A stretch of 34,188 nucleotides of DNA. Source: Gammaproteobacteria bacterium. Lineage in GTDB: Bacteria; Pseudomonadota; Gammaproteobacteria; SZUA-229. Both the position numbers and the translations under genes were made by a program. The notes under the pieces were generated by a model. It was given only the letters and a program-made list of their open reading frames with translations. It searched no databases and had not been told where the DNA came from. Positions 6,950-14,763 of this stretch are shown one piece after another (position 1 is the stretch's first letter; each line of letters opens with the position of its first letter). The stretch spans positions 1 to 34,188 of the forward strand of contig JAUVDT010000012.1 of NCBI GenBank assembly GCA_030595185.1. Reading direction: 5' to 3'.

Positions 6950-8911
6950 TTAAATATCAAAATTCCGAACTGCTTTTATAAAACGATTAGCAGTTTCGGA
7001 TTTAGAATTCTTTCTGAATTTTAAATCAACATAGTGTTCAATAATAAAACTAACTTCTTGCTTGTGATTAGGGAGAAGAGAAATTAATCTCTTTTTATAA
7101 TCTCTAGGCCCTTCATAGATAGCTTTAGAAAAACCAGCTTTAGACAGTTTCTTTAAAAAAACTTTATAAGCCTGATCAACAGGGTCTGTTTTTCTATTAA
7201 TGCTATTAAAAAAATAGAACAAACTGGTTAAAGCGAGTGTGACTAGTATTATTTGAATAAACAGGCTGCTGATATCCCTTAGTGAAAAGTCCTTGCCTGT
7301 TAGAAAGTGAAGAAACTCTTTCTGTTTGTTTTTATCATAGCTAAGTATCCATTGTTTCCATTTGTTATCGACCGCATCAAATAGTTGTTTTATTTTCTGT
7401 AGTGCTGCAAAGTCAATTCGAAAATGCAAAGGTAAATTTTTCTGGTCTTTCAATGCGCTCGCGATATCTTTTGTTACGCGCTCAGGAGCAATTGCAGCAG
7501 TGGGGTCTACACGTATCCAGCCTTTGCCATCAATCCATACTTCATTCCACGCATGCGCCATAGATTGATCGACTGAGATTATGTTATTAATGGGATTGAT
7601 GTTGCCGCCAAGATAACCTAAGACCACTCTACTTGGGATACCTGCATCGCGCATTAAAATTGCAAAAGCACTGGCATAATGTTCACAGAATCCTTGTCGT
7701 GTCTCAAAAAGAAATTGATCGATTCTATCTATACGGGTGAGTTTAGGTGGTGTTAATGTGTAATAAAATCCTTGTTTAGCAAAGTATTCAAGCGCACGAT
7801 TTACAATATCTTCAGGTTTTTTAGCCTGTTGTTTCCAGTTTAAAGCAAGTTGTTTTGCCTGTTTATTTAAGCGAGGAGTGGAGAGTGCAATGTCTTCTAT
7901 ATCAAGGTCTAAATCGCTGCTTATATGAAAGGAGTTTGTAGAATTGGCGGTGTATTGTAATAAAGAATCAACCGGGTCTTTAGTTTGTGCAGTAAAGTCT
8001 GAATTAAGGTTGTAATTATTACTAATCAGATAAGGTATATCTAATAAGAATAACCATTTCTTATTACTGGGTTCCATTGTGATGACGTATTCATAACCGG
8101 GGTCTTTAATTTGTAAGGTGGTTTTTTGTTCATTAACTTTATTAACTGTCCATTTTTTGCCGTTAAAATTCCATAGTGTAATAGCGCGCCAATAAAGTTG
8201 ATATTGGGGAGGTATCTTGTTTATAAATGAAGCTCGGAATACTAAATCATTAGAATAAATTAGCTGGCTTATTTGCCCTGGTTGCATTGAATCAGTTAGC
8301 CCCATTTTTGCTTGTACTTCATCCGTCTTAGTATTCCATAGTGGACCAGAAATTCTTGGGAAAAATAGAAATAAGATAATCATTAGTGGTAAAGAATATG
8401 AAATTAACTTAACAGATATAATCGATTTCTCTTTTAATGAAATTTCAGACTGTCCCTGATTGATGGTTAGCAGTGTTAGTAATGTAATAAACACACATAA
8501 AAACATATAGACAGCAGTAGCTATGGTTTGAGAAAAAAGAAAATTGGTCGAGATAATAAAAAATGAGAGTAATACAAGAAGCATGTGATCTCTCTTTGTT
8601 TTACTCTCTAATAATTTAAAGAACACCATGACAACTAATAAATGACTGCCTGCGGAAATACCAGAAAAACCATGTGAGTGCCTATAAATCACTACGACAG
8701 CAAGTACTGTTAATAAAGATGAAATGATTTTGTTGGGTTTAAGTCGATTGGTTGAAAAAATAATACTTTTCCAAATAGATAAAGCAATAATCGATACTGT
8801 TGACCACCAGGGTATATATTCGAAATGAGGTGCTGTTACGAGCAATAAAAGTAATAAAACCATTGTTTCAGGTTTACGTAATACAAAGTGGCTAAGCAGT
8901 TTAATATTCAT
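6950..8911 (-). CDS. tgpA: TgpA-like membrane transglutaminase (DUF3488/DUF4129)
   Basis: Inner-membrane protein with a periplasmic transglutaminase-like domain, as in Pseudomonas TgpA, where it is important for viability. The 653-residue product has about six N-terminal membrane helices (to ~200), a large periplasmic region, a further helix near 555-575 and a cytoplasmic C-terminal tail. The papain-like catalytic triad is visible as C409 (GFCEHY), H453 (AHAWNE) and D469 (VDPT). The ATG at 8911 overlaps the DUF58 stop as ATGA, which argues for that start over an ATG 10 codons upstream and for translational coupling. It is the last gene of the moxR-DUF58-tgpA set. The physiological substrate is not known. 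Confidence 0.9.
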   Translation of the reverse strand: MNIKLLSHFVLRKPETMVLLLLLLVTAPHFEYIPWWSTVSIIALSIWKSIIFSTNRLKPNKIISSLLTVLAVVVIYRHSHGFSGISAGSHLLVVMVFFKLLESKTKRDHMLLVLLSFFIISTNFLFSQTIATAVYMFLCVFITLLTLLTINQGQSEISLKEKSIISVKLISYSLPLMIILFLFFPRISGPLWNTKTDEVQAKMGLTDSMQPGQISQLIYSNDLVFRASFINKIPPQYQLYWRAITLWNFNGKKWTVNKVNEQKTTLQIKDPGYEYVITMEPSNKKWLFLLDIPYLISNNYNLNSDFTAQTKDPVDSLLQYTANSTNSFHISSDLDLDIEDIALSTPRLNKQAKQLALNWKQQAKKPEDIVNRALEYFAKQGFYYTLTPPKLTRIDRIDQFLFETRQGFCEHYASAFAILMRDAGIPSRVVLGYLGGNINPINNIISVDQSMAHAWNEVWIDGKGWIRVDPTAAIAPERVTKDIASALKDQKNLPLHFRIDFAALQKIKQLFDAVDNKWKQWILSYDKNKQKEFLHFLTGKDFSLRDISSLFIQIILVTLALTSLFYFFNSINRKTDPVDQAYKVFLKKLSKAGFSKAIYEGPRDYKKRLISLLPNHKQEVSFIIEHYVDLKFRKNSKSETANRFIKAVRNFDI

Positions 8912-9879
8912 GTTTGATATAATGCCAGCAGAGAAAGGCATTGGTGTTTGTGTTGGTCGCCATAATTAGCTTGTATTGTTTTTGTGGGTAACTTTAATCC
9001 GTAGTTCTTTTTCTGATTATGGGCGTTCAATATTAGCCCACATAAGATAGAAAGCTTTTCTTCAGTATTAGTGATTTTATCCAGCTTATTGAAATCAAAC
9101 ATTAAGAATTCACCTGATTCAGTGTGAAATTCTTTTGTATATAATTTTTTTGTTTTCGCTATCATTTTCCAGGCCATCTTTTTAGGGCTGTCACCCTTTA
9201 TAAAGTTTCTTATGCCTGCATAATCATCATCACCCGTTATATTTTCTTGTTGAGTATTCCCTGATGCAAACTCCATAATGTTCGAATTGTTCTTTATAGG
9301 CTTGGGGTAAATGATGACGGGGTTGCTGATTTTTACCTGAGTCCATGCGTAAAAAAGCCCTAAAGGAAATTCGGAAAATATTTTAAAACGGCTGGGATTC
9401 TGTCGGCCTCGTTTTTTTGTTGCTTCAGAAACTGTGAAATTAGGTTTTAGTTCTTTGTTTACTGATAAACAATGATCATTGTTTGCTGTATAGATTGAAT
9501 AATGATGGTTGATTTTAGTCGAAATGTAGAAGTTGAATTCTACAAGTTTCCCGCAAAAAACGGATGGTGAATGATCGGCGTTGATTACTAACCCATTTAT
9601 ATTTTGATGGGTTTGTAGCATAGCTATAAAACCCAGGCTGGCAAGAAAGAAACATAGCAGATAAGCCATGTTGTTATTATAATTTATAGCGCCAGATAGT
9701 ATGGCGATTAACGTCAGTATGAATAACCACCCAGCCTTGGTGGGTAAAATGTAGATATTGTGACGAGTGATTTGATAGTGAGTAAGCTTGTTATGTGTCT
9801 TTTTTTCTATCCATTTATCAATGCTTCTGGCAAACCAATCTGGAATAAACGGAAGATTTTGATTGTTCTCTTTATTCAC
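8908..9879 (-). CDS. DUF58 domain-containing membrane-anchored protein
   Basis: Member of the DUF58 family that is almost always encoded with a MoxR ATPase and a TgpA-type transglutaminase. The 323-residue product has a short cytoplasmic N-terminus, two close membrane helices (~45-90, from KAGWLFILTLIAILSGAI) and a soluble part. The DUF58 signature appears as GDDDYAGIRNFIKGDSPKKM followed by AWKMIAKTKKLYTKEF. It starts with GTG one base after the moxR stop and overlaps the tgpA start by four bases. The biochemical role is unknown; it may be a VWA-like scaffold for the MoxR chaperone. Confidence 0.88.
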   Translation of the reverse strand: MNKENNQNLPFIPDWFARSIDKWIEKKTHNKLTHYQITRHNIYILPTKAGWLFILTLIAILSGAINYNNNMAYLLCFFLASLGFIAMLQTHQNINGLVINADHSPSVFCGKLVEFNFYISTKINHHYSIYTANNDHCLSVNKELKPNFTVSEATKKRGRQNPSRFKIFSEFPLGLFYAWTQVKISNPVIIYPKPIKNNSNIMEFASGNTQQENITGDDDYAGIRNFIKGDSPKKMAWKMIAKTKKLYTKEFHTESGEFLMFDFNKLDKITNTEEKLSILCGLILNAHNQKKNYGLKLPTKTIQANYGDQHKHQCLSLLALYQT

Positions 9880-9880
9880 A

Positions 9881-10789
9881 TCAAACTTCTATGCTCTGAA
9901 TAATATTATTGGTGAGTTGTTTTACATTTTTATCCGTCTGTTCATGATTACACTGCAATCGATGATTACAGACTGAACTAAATACGGCTTGTATATCTTC
10001 TGGTAATACATAATCACGGTTATGAATAAATGCCCATGATTGTGATGCTTTTTTCAAAGCCATTCCCGCACGAGGTGATAAACCGTGAATAAAGCCGGTT
10101 TCATGTCTGCTTTTTTCGACGATTTGTAAAATATAATTAATAATATCTTCTGATGTATGTACTTGTGTGACAGCTTGTTGAATCTCTAATAATTTAGAGA
10201 CCGGAATTGAAGTATTAAGTTGGTCAATTAATAAGCGGGGGTCTTGACCTGAAAGTAGTCTTTTTTCTGCACTACTATCCGGGTATCCCATTTCTATTTT
10301 CATTAAAAAACGGTCAAGTTGCGATTCAGGCAAAGGGTATGTGCCAATTTGAGTACTAGGGTTTTGTGTGGCGATGACAAAAAATGGTTTTGATAAAGTA
10401 TGAGTCTTACCATCGACACTCACCTTGTGCTCTTCCATGGCTTCTAATAGTGCACTTTGAGTTTTAGGTGTGGCACGGTTAATTTCATCTGCCAATAACA
10501 CTTGAGTGAAAATAGGACCAGGGTGGAATTCAAATTGATTGTTTTTAGAGTCAAATATAGAAATACCGGTTACATCAGCAGGCAGAAGATCGCTAGTAAA
10601 TTGTAAGCGGATGAATTCAAGGCCAAATACTTTTGATAGTGTTAATGCCAATGTTGTTTTACCGACACCGGGCAGATCTTCAATTAACAAATGACCATTT
10701 GATAAAAGACAGCAAATGGCTTGTTTGATTTCAGTGTTCTTGCCTAGAATAACTTTACTGATTTCGGAGATACAGTCTGAAACTGGCAT
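9881..10789 (-). CDS. MoxR-family AAA+ ATPase
   Basis: Cytoplasmic AAA+ ATPase of the MoxR subgroup (AAA_3 plus lid domain), thought to act as a chaperone for maturation of partner complexes. At 302 residues it shows Walker A PGVGKTT (40-46), Walker B LLADEINRA (D101, E102), sensor-1 FVIATQNPS and the C-terminal lid with sensor-2 GLSPRAG. Its length and motifs are normal for the family. It heads the tight moxR-DUF58-tgpA cluster, with the Hpt gene 31 bases upstream. Confidence 0.93.
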   Translation of the reverse strand: MPVSDCISEISKVILGKNTEIKQAICCLLSNGHLLIEDLPGVGKTTLALTLSKVFGLEFIRLQFTSDLLPADVTGISIFDSKNNQFEFHPGPIFTQVLLADEINRATPKTQSALLEAMEEHKVSVDGKTHTLSKPFFVIATQNPSTQIGTYPLPESQLDRFLMKIEMGYPDSSAEKRLLSGQDPRLLIDQLNTSIPVSKLLEIQQAVTQVHTSEDIINYILQIVEKSRHETGFIHGLSPRAGMALKKASQSWAFIHNRDYVLPEDIQAVFSSVCNHRLQCNHEQTDKNVKQLTNNIIQSIEV

Positions 10790-10820
10790 ATTGAATTCTT
10801 ATATTATTGTTAGGGGTGAT

Positions 10821-11165
10821 TTATAAATAATTTTGGATATCTATTTTATAGCGTTCAAACTCAGTTTGCAGTTGATTGGCCCAGGTTTCATTATCATCTA
10901 AATGATTAGATCGAGCTTTTTCTTCATAGGTCTTACATAGTTCATGCATGCAAACAGCACCAACTGAGCCGCAGCTACCTTTAAGTCCGTGAGTAATGGC
11001 AATAATGTTTTCTGTATCATTACTATCTATTGCTGTTTGCAGATCCTGCAGTTGGCTTGCTGTATTGGTAAAAAAGGTTTCAATAAGAAAGCTAAAGCGG
11101 TCTTTCATTAAGCCTTTTAAGGCCTCTACACTAGAAATATCTAAAGAGTTATTTTCATTCATCAT
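10821..11165 (-). CDS. Stand-alone histidine phosphotransfer (Hpt) protein
   Basis: A 114-residue single-domain phosphorelay intermediate. The Hpt signature ITHGLKGSCGSVGA gives H59 as phosphorylated residue, set in the expected four-helix pattern. Two consecutive ATGs are possible starts (11165 or 11162). It lies 31 bases upstream of moxR on the same strand. It is also divergent from the response regulator/phosphatase at 11342, its most likely phosphotransfer partner. No hybrid kinase is encoded in the window, so the phosphate source lies elsewhere. Confidence 0.85.
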   Translation of the reverse strand: MMNENNSLDISSVEALKGLMKDRFSFLIETFFTNTASQLQDLQTAIDSNDTENIIAITHGLKGSCGSVGAVCMHELCKTYEEKARSNHLDDNETWANQLQTEFERYKIDIQNYL

Positions 11166-11341
11166 TTATATCGTAAAAATATAGGGTTAATTATTTATTA
11201 TATAGTGTATTTTTTGCATTATTTTGATATATGTCCGTAATTATTTAATTTATCAAGCTTGTAATAAGATAGTCGTCTATATTATAGAGATGCTTCTCAT
11301 GAAGAGGTGCGTATATATCTGTTGAAATGTGATGGGAACTA

Positions 11342-12490
11342 ATGAGTAAAGTTTTAATTGTCGATGATGATTCTATTAATCGAATGATACTGGAAGGTAT
11401 GTTGATTAAAGAAGGGCATGAAGTACTGCAAGCTGAAAATGGACAGCAGGCAATAGATAGCTTTTTAAACGACAAACCAGACATGATTTTGATGGATATC
11501 ATGATGCCTGTCATGAATGGATATGAGGCAACAAGAAAAGTTAAAGAACTAGCGGGTGATGAATTTATTCCTATCATTGTATTAACAGCAATGACGGATG
11601 AGAGTGAGTTAGTTAAATGTGTGGATAGTGGTGCTGATGATTTTTTAACCAAACCATTTAGTCATGCTATTTTAACGGCAAAAATATACGCATTAATGCG
11701 AATGAAAGGTCTGTACCACACGATTAGTCAGCAACGTGACCAAATTGAGTCAAATAGAACTATCTTGCACGAAGAGCAAGAACAGGCAGCAAGAATATAT
11801 AAACGGATGACGACCAGAGATGAGGTTGAAGGGTTGGCTGTGCGTTTTCATATGTCACCCATGTCTATCTTTAATGGTGATATGTTACTGAAAACGAAAG
11901 CGCCTGATGGATCATCTTGCATCTTCTTAACCGATGCGACAGGGCATGGTTTACCCGCAGCTCTGGGAGCTTTTCCTGTTAGAGATGTTTTTTACACGAT
12001 GGTAGAAAAGGGCTGTTCCCCAAAAGAAACAGTAGAAGAATTAAATCGCAAAATGGTTGAAATTCTTCCCACAGAATTTTTTCTATGTGGGACTATGTTG
12101 ATGATTTCAGCCGATAAAAAAACTTATCATGTCTGGAATGGCGGTATGCCTGACGTTGTTATCTATAGGCCGAGTACTCATCAAATTATTGAAAAAGTGA
12201 ATTCGAGTAATTTACCACTAGGGATAGCTTCTGCAGATAGTTTTTCTGCTGAATTTAAAGAAGTTGATGTTGAGGTCGGGGATACCATCGTAATGTATTC
12301 AGATGGAGCGACTGAAGCGCAGCGCGGAGAGAGCGAGTATTTCGGTGAAGAGCGTTTTTTTAATGCTATTGTTAGTAGCTCTGAGTATCAGATTATCGAT
12401 ACGGTTTTAAAAACAATTAACGAATATTGTGGTGATAATTCTCAAACGGATGATGTTTCATTGGTTGAATACACGGTAACAGAGTCTTAG
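11342..12490 (+). CDS. Response regulator with PP2C/SpoIIE-type serine phosphatase output
   Basis: Two-component output protein. The receiver domain (1-~120) carries the acidic pocket near D8-D10, the phosphoacceptor D52 (MILMDIMMP) and the conserved lysine in FLTKPF. A charged helical linker (~125-160) leads into a PP2C/SpoIIE phosphatase domain (~165-380) with the metal-binding motifs FNGD, TDATGHGLPAAL, YSDGATEA and QTDDVSLVEY. Such RssB/HsbR/RsbU-like proteins usually dephosphorylate an anti-sigma-factor antagonist (STAS protein), but none is encoded nearby. GGGA lies before the ATG. It is divergent from hpt across a very AT-rich 176-base gap. Confidence 0.92.
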   Translation: MSKVLIVDDDSINRMILEGMLIKEGHEVLQAENGQQAIDSFLNDKPDMILMDIMMPVMNGYEATRKVKELAGDEFIPIIVLTAMTDESELVKCVDSGADDFLTKPFSHAILTAKIYALMRMKGLYHTISQQRDQIESNRTILHEEQEQAARIYKRMTTRDEVEGLAVRFHMSPMSIFNGDMLLKTKAPDGSSCIFLTDATGHGLPAALGAFPVRDVFYTMVEKGCSPKETVEELNRKMVEILPTEFFLCGTMLMISADKKTYHVWNGGMPDVVIYRPSTHQIIEKVNSSNLPLGIASADSFSAEFKEVDVEVGDTIVMYSDGATEAQRGESEYFGEERFFNAIVSSSEYQIIDTVLKTINEYCGDNSQTDDVSLVEYTVTES

Positions 12491-12517
12491 ATCGCTAAAG
12501 TTTGTTATTCTATTTTT

Positions 12518-13183
12518 ATGATTTCAGTCATTATTCCTACTTTAAATGAGAGTTATTCAATAGCGAAGACACTAATGCCTTTGCAAAAATGGCGTGTCCG
12601 TGGGCATCAAGTCATATTAGTTGATGCCGGCAGTGATGATGACACTGTCGAGCTGGCTAAAAACCTGGTCGATAAAAGTATTCAAAGTGATAAGGGGCGC
12701 TCAGTTCAAATGAATTTAGGGGCTGAGCAGGCCGATGGTGATATTTTACTATTTCTACATGCGGATACATTAATTGATACATCTGCTGATCAGTTGATTG
12801 TAGAGGCGTTATCTCATACCCGGTGGGGGCGCTTTAAGGTTCGTTTTTCATCTAATAAACTCATATTTAAGATCATTGCCTTTATGATGAACTTACGCTC
12901 ATGCGTGACATCTGTTGCAACTGGAGATCAGGCTATTTTTGTTCATAAGTCGTTGTTTATGAAAATAGGTGGTTTTCCCGATCAGGTATTAATGGAAGAT
13001 ATTCAATTATCTAAAAATTTAAAGACGCATAGTAAGATGTGTTGTCTCAATAATGAGGTGGTAACCTCCAGTCGCCGTTGGGAGCAATATGGCATTAGTA
13101 GAACCATTGTTTTGATGTGGCTGTTGCGACTGGCTTATTTTATTGGGGTTTCGCCTGAGAAGTTGAAATCACGGTATCGGTAG
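12518..13183 (+). CDS. TIGR04283-family glycosyltransferase (GT2 fold)
   Basis: GT-A fold family 2 glycosyltransferase, 221 residues. The N-terminus MISVIIPTLNE is typical, followed by VDAGSDDDT (35-43) and the metal-binding HAD in FLHADT near 80. TGDQAIF and PDQVLMEDIQLS match the acceptor region, and a hydrophobic segment ends the protein. This subfamily is named for arsenosugar biosynthesis, but no arsM or arsS radical-SAM gene is present, so the acceptor cannot be stated. It starts 27 bases after the phosphatase gene, without a clear ribosome-binding site. Its usual companion, the TIGR04282-type protein, is at 14764. Confidence 0.85.
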   Translation: MISVIIPTLNESYSIAKTLMPLQKWRVRGHQVILVDAGSDDDTVELAKNLVDKSIQSDKGRSVQMNLGAEQADGDILLFLHADTLIDTSADQLIVEALSHTRWGRFKVRFSSNKLIFKIIAFMMNLRSCVTSVATGDQAIFVHKSLFMKIGGFPDQVLMEDIQLSKNLKTHSKMCCLNNEVVTSSRRWEQYGISRTIVLMWLLRLAYFIGVSPEKLKSRYR

Positions 13184-13231
13184 TGGCTTATCATAGTGTT
13201 AAAACCTCTATATAAGTAGATTGTGAAATAT

Positions 13232-13264
13232 ATACTTGACTAAAATACTAGGTAATTCTAAAAT
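13232..13264 (+). promoter_or_regulatory. Promoter with IscR type-1-like operator upstream of tusE-like gene
   Basis: TTGACT (13236-13241) and TAAAAT (13259-13264) are 17 bases apart, each matching the sigma-70 consensus at five of six positions. The 25 bases 13232-13256 match 21 positions of the E. coli type-1 IscR consensus by hand alignment. The left half (ATACTTGACTAAAAT) is perfect; the right half has four mismatches. The site at iscR in this window shares 18 of 25 positions with it. A small hairpin overlaps the -10 region. Confidence 0.5.
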
Positions 13265-13274
13265 TACCCTTTTT
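13251..13274 (+). terminator. Small hairpin with T tract (terminator of GT gene, or overlapping promoter)
   Basis: GGTAATT (13251-13257) pairs with AATTACC (13262-13268) across a 4-base loop, followed by CTTTTT. It could end the glycosyltransferase transcript. Because it coincides with the proposed -10 of the tusE-like promoter, one of the two readings may be wrong. Confidence 0.35.
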
Positions 13275-13330
13275 AAGAGCCTGTCGTTTCTGGCCGGGCG
13301 GTTATTATAAATAATTTGGAGTGTGGTTAG

Positions 13331-13666
13331 ATGCAAGCTGTATTAAAAGACGGTACTGAAATAGGGTTAAGTGAAGCGGGTTGGTTGGATAACTTAGACG
13401 AGTGGAATGAAGAATTAGCGGCTGTTATTGCTGTTAATGAAAAGGTGGAATTGACTGACGAGCATTGGGATATCATCAACGAAGCACGTACTTTTTTCTA
13501 TGATGAAGGCAAAGTTTGTGATCCACGTAAGTTTTCTAAACTTATGAAAGCAAAGTATGGTGCTGATCGCTCAGATAGCAAGTATATCTACGGTTTGTTC
13601 CCATACGGACTGATCAAATCTGCTAACAAAATTGCTGGTTTACCACGCCCTAAAGGTTGTAGTTAA
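13331..13666 (+). CDS. tusE: TusE/DsrC-family sulfur relay protein (single C-terminal Cys)
   Basis: Second DsrC-family protein of the window, 111 residues. The family core is clear (LTDEHWDIINEARTFFYDEG, SKYIYGLFPYG) and the arm ends GLPRPKGCS, with the penultimate cysteine C110 that carries persulfide. The upstream redox cysteine of true DsrC is replaced by N99, so it is TusE-like: able to accept and pass on sulfur but not to form the DsrC intramolecular disulfide. An additional cysteine is at 63. TTGGAG precedes the ATG. It has its own promoter and a strong terminator and is followed by tusA, which in the E. coli tRNA 2-thiouridine relay acts upstream of TusE. TusBCD and MnmA are not in the window. 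Confidence 0.85.
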   Translation: MQAVLKDGTEIGLSEAGWLDNLDEWNEELAAVIAVNEKVELTDEHWDIINEARTFFYDEGKVCDPRKFSKLMKAKYGADRSDSKYIYGLFPYGLIKSANKIAGLPRPKGCS

Positions 13667-13681
13667 GCCATAGATAATTAG

Positions 13682-13716
13682 AAAAAAGCCATCATAATTC
13701 TTATGATGGCTTTTTT
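13682..13716 (+). terminator. Strong Rho-independent terminator after tusE-like gene
   Basis: A perfect 16-base stem (13682-13697 with 13701-13716, core GCCATCATAA) with a 3-base loop ends in a run of T. It lies 16 bases after the stop, so tusA must have its own promoter. Confidence 0.9.
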
Positions 13717-13781
13717 TATTCTGTAAAAACAATAAATAAGTTCTGTTTATTGCCTCATAAGAAATATCACAAAATAATGAA

Positions 13782-13810
13782 TTGACGATAGTCAGCCTAT
13801 TGATTATTGT
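13782..13810 (+). promoter_or_regulatory. Candidate tusA promoter
   Basis: TTGACG (13782-13787) and TATTGT (13805-13810) are spaced by 17 bases, about 55 bases before the tusA start. A short palindrome TGAC-GATA-GTCA (13783-13794) overlaps the -35 element and could be an operator. Confidence 0.4.
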
Positions 13811-13865
13811 TACTGCCAGATTAGTTCTTAAGTGAACGATCACTAACATATAACAGGAGAACATC

Positions 13866-14096
13866 ATGAGCTCATTTGATTCAGAGTTAGACGCAAAAGG
13901 CCTTAACTGCCCATTACCTATTTTACGTGCTAAGAAAGCGATTGCAGCTTTAGCAAGTGGTCAAACACTGAAAATTGAAGCAACTGACCCAGGTTCAGTT
14001 AAAGATTTCGAAGCATTTTGCAAGCAGACTGGCAACGAGTTGCTTTCAAGTGCAGAAGAGGGTGGTAACTTCATCTTCTTCATCAAAAAATCTTAA
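13866..14096 (+). CDS. tusA: Sulfur carrier protein TusA
   Basis: Small cytoplasmic sulfurtransferase that receives persulfide from IscS and hands it to partner proteins (TusBCD/TusE in tRNA thiolation; DsrEFH or rhodanese systems in sulfur oxidisers). The 76-residue product has the invariant C-P-x-P motif as CPLP with catalytic C15 (GLNCPLPILRAKKAI) and the later EATDPGSVKDFEAFC segment. AGGAG lies at a good distance from the ATG. It follows the tusE-like gene after a strong terminator and precedes a TetR regulator by 44 bases. Confidence 0.93.
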   Translation: MSSFDSELDAKGLNCPLPILRAKKAIAALASGQTLKIEATDPGSVKDFEAFCKQTGNELLSSAEEGGNFIFFIKKS

Positions 14097-14110
14097 TTTA
14101 GATTTTTTGA
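14083..14110 (+). terminator. AT-rich inverted repeat at the end of tusA
   Basis: TCAAAAAATC (14083-14092) and GATTTTTTGA (14101-14110) form a perfect 10-base repeat spanning the tusA stop codon. The stem contains few G-C pairs, so any terminator activity is weak. Confidence 0.35.
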
Positions 14111-14140
14111 TAGCCCTGTGTTCAAGGGCTGACAATTATT

Positions 14141-14755
14141 GTGGCGACAGCCTCAAATAAACGATTATCAGCTCCTGAACGCAGGTCTAGCCTTATTACT
14201 GCTGCAAAATCCCTGTTTGCAGATAAAGGTTTTCACGGTGTATCAATCGACGAGATTGTAAACGCAGTGGGAGTCAGTCCGGCCATCCTGTACCGGCATT
14301 TCAAATCCAAAGACGAACTATACGACGCAGTGTTACAAGACTTTTCTTGTCAACGCGAAAGCTATGTCGATACCATTGTTAATTCCGAAGCCGGTTTTGA
14401 AGCCATTTTACGTGGCATCACGCGCGTTTTCATTGACAGTATTGTGAGTCAACCTGATCTACTTAAAATCGAGTTGTACAGTATCTTAGAAGGCCATCAG
14501 GCACATAGAGAGTTTTTCCTAAACCGCTGGAAAACATTTACTGATTACATTGAATACAGTTTAAATGAACTACAATCTAAAGGACGCTTGTCTAAAATAG
14601 ACAGTAAAGCATCTGCTTTAATGTACCAGGGCATGTTGCGTGAAGTGTTATTGTTGAAATGTTTACAGCAGTCAGAGCACCTTAAGGAATATAGTTTAGA
14701 GGAGTTACTCGATAAGATGATTAGCCAATTTATTAATAGCTTAGAATTAAATTAG
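14141..14755 (+). CDS. TetR/AcrR-family transcriptional regulator
   Basis: DNA-binding repressor of the TetR family, 204 residues. The helix-turn-helix domain is plain at about 15-62 (LITAAKSLFADKGFHGVSID, EIVNAVGVSPAILYRHF, KSKDELYDAVL). The rest is the helical ligand-binding and dimer domain and gives no clue to the effector. The start is GTG without an obvious ribosome-binding site. It lies directly after tusA and nine bases before the TIGR04282 gene, so it may be co-transcribed with one or both. Its target is unknown. Confidence 0.9.
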   Translation: MATASNKRLSAPERRSSLITAAKSLFADKGFHGVSIDEIVNAVGVSPAILYRHFKSKDELYDAVLQDFSCQRESYVDTIVNSEAGFEAILRGITRVFIDSIVSQPDLLKIELYSILEGHQAHREFFLNRWKTFTDYIEYSLNELQSKGRLSKIDSKASALMYQGMLREVLLLKCLQQSEHLKEYSLEELLDKMISQFINSLELN

Positions 14756-14763
14756 TTATTGCC

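Noticed and set aside
11245-11652. Minus-strand open frame of 135 codons
   Set aside because: It lies antisense to the well-conserved receiver domain and shows no protein family character.
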